Shown here: positions 35,801 through 45,430 of the stretch, one piece after another | Numbering within the stretch: position 1 is the first letter of the stretch | How the letters are laid out: each line of letters begins with the position of its first letter | Source: Sinonovacula constricta | Lineage: Eukaryota > Mollusca > Bivalvia > Cardiida > Solecurtidae | DNA: 64,000 nucleotides | Direction of reading: 5' to 3' | Assembly (NCBI GenBank): GCA_007844125.1 | Contig: CM017570.1 | Span: 53,667,327-53,731,326 of the forward strand | Notes under the pieces: model-generated | The model's database searches: none | The model's input: only the letters and a program-made list of their open reading frames with translations | What the model was told of the DNA's origin: nothing | Program-made: the position numbers and the translations under genes

Positions 35801-36424
35801 TATTAAGGTCATATGGCGACTTTCCAGCTTTAATGGTGGAGGAAGATCCCAGATGCCCCTCCGGCCATTATTTCAGGCACGGGCGGGCATCTGGGTAGAA
35901 CCACCGACGTTCCGCAAGCCAGCTGGATGGCTTCCTCACATGAAAGAATCTCGTCCCGAGTGAGGCTCGAACCTACAGCGGGAGGGGCAAGTGATTCGAA
36001 GTCGCAGCGACTCTAACCACTCGGCCACGGACGCCCCTGTTTCATGTTTAGCATTTTGTATGTGATATACACCAAAGCAGTTTGAAATGTTTGTCTTTGT
36101 GAAATCTGTTATATCACCAGATGGTAAAAATGTAGGTCATGCAAGTTTTGATCAGTGCTGAGTTTCAAGTATCTAGGTGAGTGACTCGGTGCCTCCATGT
36201 CCCTCTTGTTACTTACCATGCGTCTTATGAACAGTCAGGATCAAATTATTGTTTGGTTCCTAATCTAGATGCACAGACTTTTAACATGTTACTTTGTCTT
36301 AATTTCAGCTTTTTCAGTGTCCAATTCAAACACTCCACGCGGAGAAATTTTAAGAGCGTTGAGGGCCAGTCTTACATCAAAAAGATGCAAGCTAGTCAAG
36401 AAGGTGGAACAAACAGAAGCCTAA
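26876..36424 (+). CDS. BEN-domain protein, 433 residues, seven exons
   Basis: Exons 26876-27038, 28570-28650, 30221-30283, 30927-31463, 31940-32025, 32803-33058 and 36309-36424 all have GT-AG borders. Phases agree throughout (1302 bases, stop TAA at 36422). ATG 26876 is preferred over an upstream in-frame TTG. Residues 1-54 form a small N-terminal module (MFLLVLWVLEGSYSV...) of a type I associate with animal BEN-domain proteins. Residues about 103-153 are a highly charged coiled coil, and 154-258 are Ser/Pro-rich. Residues 259-281 form a second coiled coil beginning CASCE. Residues about 311-425 are the BEN domain: a helical block with GKRVARYLLTAFF, then ELANSSLT and PALNKQIVDAI. BEN domains bind DNA or chromatin. 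Its head-to-head pairing with a transposase suggests an accessory DNA-binding role in transposition. A polyadenylation signal AATAAA is at 36594. Confidence 0.85.
27091..27776. mobile_element. Second CAGGGCTCAC MITE copy, split by a foldback element
   Basis: The left part (27091-27180) begins CAGGGCTCACACTGGCTGAA and the right part (about 27700-27776) ends GGAAGGGTGAGCCCT. Both match 22350-22532. About 500 bases of other sequence, including the foldback element at 27208-27541, sit between the halves. This gives the order of insertion: MITE first, foldback later. Lies in intron 1 of the BEN gene. Confidence 0.75.
27208..27541. mobile_element. Foldback/MITE with long GTCAAAACACCCC inverted repeats
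   Basis: The left arm starts GTCAAAACACCCCCAGTC and continues AAAACGTCCCCTAGTC. The right arm (27497-27541) is its near-perfect reverse complement, over about 45 bases. Each arm is itself made of direct copies of GTCAAAACACCCC. Non-coding. It would form a strong hairpin in single-stranded DNA or in intron RNA. Confidence 0.8.
28090..28545. repeat. Unclassified interspersed repeat with AAGGTCAAACTTCAAG units
   Basis: Two related internal units (about 28130-28200 and 28293-28360) share AAGGTCAAACTTCAAGSTCA, AATGCGAAAAA and GCTTTGTCCGGAC. It ends with GGGCGTATTATGCCCCTGTG, a palindromic terminus seen in many molluscan repeats. Lies in intron 1, just upstream of BEN exon 2. Confidence 0.6.
28997..29394. 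repeat. Unclassified interspersed repeat with GTCCCCACC inverted ends
   Basis: Left end TGTCCCCACCACAAAGTGG followed by a GTCCGTCCGTC run. The right end contains AGGTGGGGACACGCG then ATCTAGTTTC. GTCCCCACC and GGTGGGGAC are inverted. No coding capacity. Lies in intron 2 of the BEN gene. Confidence 0.65.
29437..29985. repeat. Interspersed repeat with near-identical 146-bp internal units
   Basis: Begins AACCAGGTTTTCAATTTTGA. The block GTCCGCTCTGTAACTCTTCA recurs at about 29523, 29669, 29815 and 29900: two 146-base steps, then a unit shortened to about 85 bases. Copies are almost identical, so the amplification is young. Minus-strand frames of 60 and 88 codons here are translations of the unit and not genes. 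Lies in intron 2 of the BEN gene. Confidence 0.8.
33205..35715 (+). repeat. Long interspersed repeat with 165-bp and 145-bp internal arrays
   Basis: Left end TTAGCTCACCTGAGCATGC, followed by (GTCC)n. Right end TCAGGTGAGCGATACAGGG, then CCATCATGGCCCTCTTGTT. The ends contain inverted AGCTCACCTGA/TCAGGTGAGC. About four units of 165 bases (for example GGAAAAACTTTAAAAATC at 33606, 33771, 33936) are followed by about ten units of 145 bases (GGTTGCTTTGATGATTTC at 34136, 34281, 34426). Same layout and ends as 7753-8955. It fills most of intron 6 of the BEN gene. Confidence 0.85.
35756..36037 (-). repeat. tRNA-Ser/Leu-like SINE with 12-bp target-site duplication
   Basis: On the minus strand it starts GGGGCGTCCGTGGCCGAGTG, GTTAGAGTCGC (A box), followed by GGTTCGAGCCTCACTC (B box). 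The body contains GGCTTGCGGAACGTCGGTGG, and it ends in a poly-A tail (poly-T at 35751-35776 on the plus strand). The 12-base string TGTTTCATGTTT flanks it at 35744-35755 and 36038-36049. It is a complete, well-bounded insertion in intron 6 of the BEN gene. The type I tRNA head with a long conserved body recalls domain-sharing SINEs known in bivalves; the family was not determined. Confidence 0.9.
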
Positions 36425-36974
36425 ATGGAAATGAAAAACAATGAGAAAACCACACCTTTGAAGCTGAAGTGAACCCACAGAATTGTGTTTAGCTCACTTG
36501 GATTAATCTCTTTAAAGAACAAAGTTGCTATCACATATTTAATTAAATCTGTCAGAATGTTTAACTCTGTGAATTCTTGACCATTTTTTTTTAAATAAAA
36601 TGTGTCATGTCAGATAAAAAAAATAAGACTGGATCAAAGCATAGTAAATCCTTATTAACAGGCCAGAAGTCAAATTTTCAAACATTCAAAAATCATGGTC
36701 ATTAGATTATGATAGAGTAAATTTAACAGCCCAGAAGACATTTTTAAAAAGTAAAAGTTTTGATCATTATTAACAAAAAACTGTAGTCTGATTCTGGTGA
36801 TCAATGCAGGGCCTTCTGGGCTCTCTTGTTCATTGTGTGTACGCATAAATATATGTGTATAAAGGGATGTTTTACTTTAGATAATAAAAAGAGTTATTTA
36901 CAAAGGGAATTATTTATTTTGATTTATTTCAACTGTGAGCATGACTTTAGTTTTTTAATAGCATGTATCCAAAT

Positions 36975-37493
36975 AAGGTGGTGCTTTAATAGTACTTCTT
37001 GAAAATGTTGCTATAAATATGCTTGTCTGTTTTGCTTAGGTACTTAAATGATACTTCAAAGGTACATCATATGTACTTCACTTGTACTGAATGTAATGCT
37101 TCAATGGTACTTCAAATGTACTTTGTTTTAACCCAGTATGATACTTCAATGGTGCTTCAAATGTACTTCTTAGAGCTTCCTTCTGTGATACTTCAATGGT
37201 ACTTCTGACACTGATACTTCAAAGGTACTTCATTGTCCAGTATGAGGAGCTTCTGTTGTGCTTCCAGTGTACTTCAAAAACGCTTCTTTTGGCAAAGTAC
37301 ATTTGAAGCATAATTTAAATATTTTAGACGGAACTTCAAATGTACTTCACCTAAACGTTGGTAACTACTAGTTACTGCCAGGAGTATGAAGTACATATAA
37401 AGCAGGTACTTAATTGATACATGATTGGTACTGCAGTAGGGGGCTTTAATTGTACTTCTTTGGTACTTTAAATGTACTGTATTTGCAGCTGGG
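36975..37493. repeat. Right subterminal motif cluster and terminus of the proposed transposon
   Basis: At least ten copies of a GTACTTCAAATGTACTTC-like motif are packed into 500 bases (for example near 37045, 37075, 37103, 37143, 37190, 37217, 37270, 37330). The region ends AATGTACTGTATTTGCAGCT then GGG. The reverse complement of the end, CCCAGCTGCAAA, pairs with the left terminus at 19064. Confidence 0.7.
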
Positions 37494-38560
37494 TAGGAAT
37501 ACTTTCCATACATATTTGTTTTGTTATGGGTATATTTTCAAACATTCTGCTTTTGTTTTGTTTTAATTTTCATACAACGAGGAGCACCCGTGATAAGGCA
37601 TGACGAGTTGATGTAAATGGTCAGTTTGACCATATTGAGGTCACAGGTTTAGGGATGGTAAAACAGGTATGGACTCCTGAAGTGATGTGTTTTTAGGTTC
37701 ATGTGCAAATAACCATTCCGGCAGTGAAATGTGTGTCCACACCTAGGAAGCCTGGAAGGAGGATTGCATAAGCTTGGATGAGGAACATCTAGCTGGGCTC
37801 GCTTTGGTATATAACACCATCTGTCCTGAGGAAATAGACGTCTCATGGGAAGTGACATTCCATGTGATAACTATGTTGAGTTTGAAAAAAGGAATGACTC
37901 TTGCACATTTTAAATTTTTGTTTTGATCGGGTACTATTATTGAAACTTTGTGTTTGTATTTTGATTTTGAAAATTGAATTTGTTTTGTTGATATATGATC
38001 TTTCGTTGAAATATATCATGCTGTTTTGTTGTCATACATAGGAATTAACATAGTTATAAACTTCCTGGTGGAGTGTACACTATTCACATATAAGGACAGC
38101 TACCAGTTAAGGGGAAGTCATTCGACTTCAGAAAAGAGTTAAAGGGAAAGTCACTTGACTTTAAGTTGGAAATAATCAGGGTTTATTTTGATGATAGGAC
38201 TTAGAAATCTTATTTAACTGTTGTTTTTTTTGTTTTGTTTTTTATTTATTTATTTTATATGACATAGGAATTTGGCTGACCTAGTAAAAATAGGACATTG
38301 TCGTAGTCACCTTTGAAACACCTAGTACATAGACACGATGTGTCCAGAGACACTGTCATATTACTTGACCAATTATTCTTTTTCTATATTAGGAGGAAAT
38401 AAACCGGGTGTTACATATCCAACTAGGGGATTATGGCCTGAGAACTGCCATAAGGAATGATAACCCCACCGTCAGTAACACCCTTGTTTACATGTTTGGA
38501 CACTATTTGTCAAGTCCAGTAAGATGGACAAGGTCGTGATAGAAGCAGTACATAAGTCTT
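37494..38560. other. Intergenic, nothing recognised
   Basis: No supported gene. A short near-duplicate of AAGTCATTCGACTT/AAGTCACTTGACTT lies near 38115-38160. Confidence 0.4.
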
Positions 38561-38569
38561 CTGGCTCTG

Positions 38570-38639
38570 ATTGGCTGAGAGAAAATGACCGACTCAGAAT
38601 ATTATATTTCTGCCCCGCACAAATCTAACTAATATAAAT
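38570..38639 (+). promoter_or_regulatory. Possible core promoter (ATTGG box and TATAAAT)
   Basis: An inverted CCAAT box (TGATTGGCTGAG, ATTGG at 38570) lies about 60 bases before ATATAAAT (38632-38639). About 710 bases downstream are histone-type 3' stem-loops in the same orientation. The pairing is suggestive only; either motif could be chance. Confidence 0.3.
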
Positions 38640-39323
38640 CCGACTAGCCACTTGAACTCGTGGCCATTTCCCTATTTTCTACAACCCAAACTGGTCAAGG
38701 GAAGAAACTCATCAGAGAGAGGGAGAAATCTTTGTGTTTGTTGGATTATTTTATAAAGATAAGTTCATATTGTTATTCTGACACTCGAAGCATTTAGAAA
38801 TAATTATTAGAATTATTGTTGCGTTAAGTTGTTCTTGTGAAAGAAAGAAAGGACGAGAATTTCATACACCCCAACAGTTCTTGTCACAACAGAAGCAAGA
38901 AGAAAAAAGTGCAAAAAAGATTACAAAAACACTACATAAGAGGAAAGAAGGAAGACAGAGCTAAAGAGAGTGGTACTTTTAGTGACATGTCAGCTAGAAC
39001 TAGAAACCAGACACCAATCTTCCATGCATGGTGCATTAAAAATGAAACTCCCTTTTCATTGAAAGGCAAGGTGTGTAAAGAAAGGTTGCAACATGGCTTT
39101 AAGAAAAGCATATAGACAAATCCCTGTCTCAACAAGTGAAGAAAATGAGAAGGTGGAATGTATGCAACTTGGTATGCAGAGGGCCAGCATATATTTACAC
39201 CTTCCAGGAAGATGAGAAAGCCCAAACTAGACAAAATATGTCGATGGATAAAGGCCTCGTGCCGTTCAAGAAGTGCTGCATATAAAACAGCATGGATGAA
39301 CAAGAAGATGACATCCAAACAAC

Positions 39324-39402
39324 GGTCCTTTTCAGGGCAAACTAGCGGCCCTTTTCAGGGCCAGCCAACGGCCCTTCTCAGGGCCACAAATTCACAAGAA
39401 AA
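39324..39402 (+). promoter_or_regulatory. Three tandem histone-type 3' stem-loops plus purine-rich downstream element
   Basis: Stem-loops GGTCCTTTTCAGGGCA (39324-39339, one mispaired end), GGCCCTTTTCAGGGCC (39347-39362) and GGCCCTTCTCAGGGCC (39370-39385) recur every 23 bases. The last two are perfect six-base-pair stems with four-base loops and match the metazoan replication-dependent histone mRNA consensus. The last is followed by ACAAATTCACAAGAAAAG, which resembles the histone flank and downstream element that pairs with U7 snRNA. No histone coding sequence precedes them. Confidence 0.75.
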
Positions 39403-39565
39403 GTGTGCCTTCAATTGTCAAAACAAGAATCAATTTGACCTCGGTATAAATCTTTGTACATATCTAAGCTTAAATGCCGAAATTATGTAATGCGCGATCA
39501 TCGCTGTCCATTACATAAAGCAAGACATCTGTTGCTTTTAAAAACCAAGTTGAAGTGAAAAGGAG

Positions 39566-39606
39566 TTACAAATTGGCGACCCTACCACTACACCACGGGC
39601 ACCCCT
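39566..39606 (-). repeat. Fragment of a tRNA-like SINE head
   Basis: On the minus strand the segment reads GGGGTGCCCGTGGTGTAGTG then GTAGGGTCGCC. It resembles the 5' half of a tRNA (Gly/Asp type A-box region), but the 3' half is missing. It is a truncated SINE or tRNA pseudogene. Confidence 0.5.
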
Positions 39607-39636
39607 TTTTCTTCAACACTATTTACTTATAAAAAA

Positions 39637-39710
39637 ACAAGAGGGCCATGATGGCCCTTAATTGCTTACCTGAGGTAGGCTCATATTAGCATCAATTAAT
39701 CAGGAGTAAT
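39637..39710 (-). repeat. Fragment of the GGGCCATCATGGCCC interspersed repeat
   Basis: Starts AACAAGAGGGCCATGATGGC and continues through GCTTACCTGAGGTAGGCTCA. This is the same terminus as at 5796 and 7753, in the same orientation. Confidence 0.75.
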
Positions 39711-39989
39711 TTTTTTTATATTATTTTATATTGCTTTATAAATATTACGGTACTTAAATTTGTTCCCCCAAAAGATCACAAGGCCCCACGCATCCCTGCC
39801 ACAGAAAAAATGAGCAGTATGGCAGGTTAGAGAGAAAATAGAAGATTTTTATGCAAGGAAGATAGGTATGCAAATGTAAACAATATTTATACCCGATTCA
39901 TGCGTACATATATTGTCTTTCTATGTGCAGATAATTTTAAGATATAAAGAAAATTGACAACTCCTCCACATCATGTACAGGGAAAATAA

Positions 39990-42905
39990 GATATTAAAAG
40001 AGAAAAGAAGGTACATATTATAAATATGTGCCTCAAAAGTGCACTTTGGTTACAGATCAACTGTGACATCTGGTAGCAATACACAGTGATAAAGTAACAA
40101 GGCTCAAAACAATTACAGATCTGTTGTGACCTCTGGTAGCAATACACACTGATAAAGTAACAAGGTTCAAAACAATTACAGATCAACTGTGACCTCTAGT
40201 GGCAACACATGCGGACAAAGTAACATGGCTCAAAACAATTACAGATCAACTGTGACCTCTAGTGGCAACACATGCAGATAAGGTAACATGGCTCAAAACA
40301 ATTACAGATCAACTGTGACCTCTAGTGGCAACACATGCGGACAAAGTAACATGGCTCAAAACAATTACAGACAGATCAACTGTGACCTCTAGTGGCAACA
40401 CATGCGGATAAAGTAACATGGCTCAAAACAATTACAGATCAACTGTGACCTCTAGTGGCAACACATGCGGACAAAGTAACATGGCTCAAAACCATTACAG
40501 ATCAACTGTGACCTCTAGTGGCAACACATGCAGATACGGTAACATGGCTCAAAACAATTACAGATCAACTGTGACCTCTAGTGGCAACACATGCGGACAA
40601 AGTAACATGGCTCAAAACAATTACAGACAGATCAACTGTGACCTCTAGTGGCAACACATGCGGATAAAGTAACATGGCTCAAAACAATTACAGATCAACT
40701 GTGACCTCTAGTGGCAACACATGCGGACAAAGTAACATGGCTCAAAACCATTACAGATCAACTGTGACCTCTAGTGGCAACACATGCGGATAAAGTAACA
40801 TGGCTCAAAACAATTACAGATCAACTGTGACCTCTGGTAGCAATACACAGTGATAAAGTAACAAGGCTCAAAACAATTACAGATCAACTGTGACCTCTGG
40901 TAGCAATACATAGTGATAAAGTAACAAGGCTCAAAACAATTACAGATCAGCTGTGACCTCTGGTAGCAACACAGGCAGATAAAGAAACAAAGATCAAAAC
41001 AAATTACAGATCAACTGTGACCTCTAGTGGCAACACATGCAGATAAAGTAACATGGCTCAAAACAATTACAGACAGATCAACTGTGACCTCTAGTGGCAA
41101 CACATGCGGATAAAGTAACATGGCTCAAAACAATTACAGATCAACTGTGACCTCTAGTGGCAACACATGCGGATAAAGTAACATGGCTCAAAACAATTAC
41201 AGATCAACTGTGACCTCTAGTGGCAACACATGCAGATAAGGTAACATGGCTCAAAACAATTACAGACAGATCAACTGTGACCTCTAGTGGCAACACATGC
41301 GGATAAAGTAACATGGCTCAAAACAATTACAGATCAACTGTGACCTCTAGTGGCAACACATGCGGACAAAGTAACATGGCTCAAAACAATTACAGACAGA
41401 TCAACTGTGACCTCTAGTGGCAACACATGTGGATAAAGTAACATGGCTCGGAACAATTACAGATCAACTGTGACCTCTAGTGGCAACACATGCGGACAAA
41501 GTAACATGGCTCAAAACCATTACAGATCAACTGTGACCTCTAGTGGCAACACATGCGGATAAAGTAACATGGCTCAAAACAATTACAGATCAACTGTGAC
41601 CTCTGGTAGCAATACACAGTGATAAAGTAACAAGGCTCAAAACAATTACAGATCAACTGTGACCTCTGGTAGCAATACATAGTGATAAAGTAACAAGGCT
41701 CAAAACAATTACAGATCAGCTGTGACCTCTGGTAGCAACACAGGCAGATAAAGAAACAAAGATCAAAACAAATTACAGATCAACTGTGACCTCTAGTGGC
41801 AACACATGCAGATAAAGTAACATGGCTCAAAACAATTACAGATCAACTGTGACCTCTGGTAGCAATACATGCAGATAAAGTAACAAGGCTCAAAACAAAT
41901 TACAGATCAACTGTGACCTCTAGTGGCAACACATGCGGATAAAGTAACATGGCTCAAAACAATTACAGATCAACTGTGACCTCTAGTGGCAACACATGCG
42001 GATAAAGTAACATGGCTCAAAACAATTACAGATCAACTGTGACCTCTGGTAGCAATACATGCAGATAAAGTAACAAGGCTCAAAACAAATTACAGATCAA
42101 CTGTGACCTCTAGTGGCAACACATGCGGATAAAGTAACATGGCTCAAAACAATTACAGATCAACTGTGACCTCTAGTGGCAACACATGCGGATAAAGTAA
42201 CATGGCTCAAAACAATTACAGATCAACTGTGACCTCTAGTGGCAACACATGCGGATAAAGTAACATGGCTCAAAACAATTACAGATCAACTGGGACCTCT
42301 AGTGGCAACACATGCGGATAAAGTAACATGGCTCAAAACAATTACAGATCAACTGTGACCTCTAGTGGCAACACATGCGGATAAAGTAACATGGCTCAAA
42401 ACAAATTACAGATCAACTGTGACCTCTAGTGGCAACACATGCGGATAAAGTAACATGGCTCAAAACAATTACAGATCAACTGTGACCTCTGGTAGCAATA
42501 CATGCAGATAAAGTAACATGGCTCAAAACAAATTACAGATCAACTGTGACCTCTGGTAGCAACACATGCAGATAAAGTAACATGGCTCAAAACAAATTAC
42601 AGATCAACTGTGACCTCTGGTAGCAATACATGCAGATAAAGTAACAAGGCTCAAAACAAATTACAGATCAACTGTGACCTCTGGTAGCAACACATGCGGA
42701 TAAAGTAACATGGCTCAAAACAAATTACAGATCAACTGTGACCTCTGGTAGCAATACATGCAGATAAAGAAACAAAGATCAAAACAAATTACAGATCAAC
42801 TGTGACCTCTGGTAGCAACACACTCAGATAAAGTAACAAAGCTCAAAACGAATTACAGGTACACTGTATCTTTGGTAGCAATACACGCAGATAAAGAAAC
42901 AAAGC
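39990..42905. repeat. 63-bp satellite array, about 45 copies, with 21-codon periodicity
   Basis: The unit runs GTAACATGGCTCAAAACAAT, TACAGATCAACTGTGACCTC, TAGTGGCAACACATGCGGAT, AAA (63 bases, a multiple of three). Length variants with an extra A (64) or ACAG (67) and sequence variants (GGTAGCAATACA) recur in blocks. Where the unit ends GGACAAAGT instead of GGATAAAGT the plus frame stays open and reads as a 21-residue repeat (MAQNNYRSTVTSSGNTCGQS...), as in 40418-40648. Most units carry the TAA, so coding is unlikely. Confidence 0.95.
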
Positions 42906-44460
42906 TCAATACAAACAACATACCAGACAAAATTATATTTAAATAATGATTGCACTGCAGGAACCTGTACACGGTCAAAGTACTTGATATACAGAATGAT
43001 GACAAGCAATATATCTGCTGTGCATGCCAAGAGAGAAAATATGAGGTTCACAGAGCCAAACAAGAGTCTTCATCTGAGAAATCAACAACAACAGACTATA
43101 AATACTTTAATGAATGTTTCTTATCTGCATTGGTATTTTTTTAAATCATGATAATCATGAATACTTCTTAAGACCATTAATTTTATTAAAACCTTCAATC
43201 CTTTTTCACATCCAACAAAAATGTAACCACTTTTTACATACATGAAAACATTCCATACTGTTTAGAATTAAAGGTATCATCAGTCAGACTACGGTGATAG
43301 GTGCATAAAAGCTGTAAAATCGCCATCGAATATATGGTGGGTGATGATTCATCCACCTGGATGGATGACACTCCAAGCATCATTGTCAAGATGGGATCTG
43401 GAGCAGAGGTTAGATGAAAGGTAAAAAAAACAGTTTGATGATGTGCTACTACAAAGTCGCAATGCCATAACTTAATGGTTGATGTAGATGCCCATACCTG
43501 GCACAATTAGAAAAGTATGCATGAAATAATTTAAATAGGAAAAACACACATATAAAAGGAATAATGAAAGAAAGTCAAATACATATGCATTGAAGTAATA
43601 AAAGCGTAAAATAAAAAAACAAGACCCATATTTTGTCTATTTCAGGATATGACAATGAATAGGGTCAGCATAATGAAGCTGAAAGCAGAAGAATCCTTAA
43701 AAGAGTTCCAGTAGTTGCACAAAGGGCAAGAAGACAGGTCCCAGCTCAACATGGGCAACACCAGAGACGTGAACAAAATCTCAACTTAGGTGAGAGATGT
43801 ACTTATGGGATGATCCTTATGGGCTATATGACTATTTAACACCACAATTATTCGACCCCTACCTGTTCTAGGAGAAAATTCACCTCCTTGACTATTCGAA
43901 CCCAGCTGAAAACATAAAGGCGACTATTCGACCCCAATAGTTATATGACCCTATGTTGGTTAACTGACGCCTACATAAATTGATTCTAAAAGACTTTTTA
44001 TGTTATCTTATTCAAACAAGTAAGCAGTAAATTAAATACAGTTATTATGTTTGTTATTAACAAACTAAGACAGTAATTACAAGAGGAGTATTAATAAACT
44101 TAAATTTACAAAGGCCAAGCTACATCAGCAGCAGCATTCTAGGAGATGGTACCTGGACGGTACCTTTAAGGTTGTGGCTGCCATTCGCACAGCTTTGGTC
44201 GATATACATTTTTCTGAAGCAAGAGGAGTTCATGAAGGAGGTCCCTTTATACTTTTTTGATGTGAAAATGCCACAAACATGACTACACAGCAGTAAATTC
44301 TTTTCTTTACTTTTATTCATTTACAAAACTATTCCTGATGAAAGATAAAAAAAAAAATGTTATCTATGAAATAGCCAAGTCTAAAGATGTATGTTAATTA
44401 GTAGTAAATATTTCTGCATGTTCATCTGATCTCCATAGCAACTATTATCACTTCTTCCAG
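42906..44460. other. Intergenic, no supported gene
   Basis: Short frames only. A stretch at 43679-43793 encodes a Gln/Arg-rich segment ending at a possible donor (CTTAG|GTGAGA) and might be an exon of the decayed MULE-type gene downstream. Repeated GACTATTCGACCCC-like strings occur at 43850-43960. Confidence 0.4.
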
Positions 44461-45430
44461 GTGCTGGATAAGGTCATCGAAATGATGAACCTCCTTTTAG
44501 TGGAGGGTTTATGATGGATTTTGAAGCAGGTAAATATTTTTGTCATATGCCTTTTCATTGAAATTATCACTGGTGTGCATGGAAATATACTTACGTACAA
44601 CAAAATAGTGATGTGCTTCCCAAATACATAGTATACGTTATTTTTACTGCTTATTTATTTACTATAATTCCCACATGCATGATTTCCAGGCCTATGGCAG
44701 GCACTGAGGGGACTTTTCCCCAGAAGACAGATGAAGGGCTGCATCTTTCACTGAACGCAGGCGCTAATGAGGAAGGTGGGAGAGGTGGGCCTAAAAACTA
44801 GGTATGATAGAAGAGAAGGAGCCCATTATTTTATAAAGAAGCTGCTTGTCCTTTCCTTCCTGCCAGCAGACATCCCACGAGCATTTGAGAAGCTGTTACA
44901 GAAAGCAGACTTAAGCAGCACGCAGATGACAGACCTTTTTACGTACATCAAGGACCAATGGCCAGGCAGCAGCCTTTGTCCAATTGAGGAGTGGTCTATC
45001 TACCCCCAGGTTGTTAGGACCAACAATAATGTAGAAGGTATAGCAATTAATCTTTTCTTTAGATTATAATATCTGTTTAAAATATCTGTCCTAGATTTAT
45101 TATGAAATTTTATTTGATCTTTTATGGAATTTTATTTGAAAACAATGTTTTGAGCCAAATCTATTGATTAAATTGCCATGTATTGCCTAATATGCTATAG
45201 TACATTTGTATATATATGTTACTTAATCAGCAAAAATGGTGGCCTAGGTGCCCTGTTGTTCTATGTCCTGCTTTGACTGCTCCTGGGAGAGGCAAAGATG
45301 GTACCACTGACATGCCAGCATGTTTCTGAGTCTGCCCTGGCGAGACAACACCGCCCCGAGAATGTGACTAATGATATGTTACCTGTGAGGAGTTCCTCCG
45401 CACAGTGGGCAACACCTACACAATTCGGGT
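44461..45430 (+). pseudogene. MULE-type transposase pseudogene, partial
   Basis: Two exons are readable. The end of 44461-44529 encodes ...GGFMMDFEA and joins in phase (GT donor at 44530) to 44690-45047. The second encodes GLWQALRGLFPRRQMKGCIFH, then a TGA where the family has Trp, then TQALMRKV and on through WSIYPQVVRTNNNVEG to a donor. 45238-45427 continues the family pattern (GGLGALLFYVLL, stop, LLLGEAKMVPLTCQHVSESAL). The DFE-x-GLW, GC-x-FHW and TNN-x-EG blocks are typical of MULE/FLYWCH-type transposase-domain proteins. At least three in-frame stops (TAA near 44468, TGA in FHW, TGA near 45278) make it a decayed copy. The zinc-finger N-terminus was not found. Confidence 0.75.

Larger units (their letters stand above)
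19064..37493. mobile_element. Proposed 18.4-kb EnSpm/CACTA-type DNA transposon with two genes
   Basis: The boundaries rest on three observations. Both edges carry clusters of the same short motif (TACTTCAAATGTACTTC and variants): 19110-19520 on the left and 36980-37490 on the right. The left terminus CCCAGCCACAAA and the reverse complement of the right terminus, CCCAGCTGCAAA, match at 10 of 12 positions. Between them lie an intact TNP2/DUF4218-like transposase and a BEN-domain gene, arranged head to head. Plant En/Spm elements likewise have subterminal motif arrays and two proteins. No convincing target-site duplication is visible (left flank ends CCT, right flank begins TAG), and the left edge abuts a satellite in mid-unit. 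The exact ends are therefore provisional. Several unrelated repeats lie inside introns. Confidence 0.6.

Noticed and set aside
38390..38880. Possible solo LTR starting TGTTACATATCC with a TATA-like box
   Set aside because: No matching CA-ended 3' border, target-site duplication or internal retroelement sequence could be found.
38837..39490. Two basic frames upstream of the histone-type stem-loops (92 and 110 codons)
   Set aside because: The first would have to start at GTG, they overlap in different frames, and neither resembles a histone or another known family. I kept only the stem-loops.
40418..40648. 76-codon frame with a 21-residue repeat
   Set aside because: It is a run of satellite units that happen to lack the usual TAA; neighbouring units stop. 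No start context or splice sites suggest a gene.
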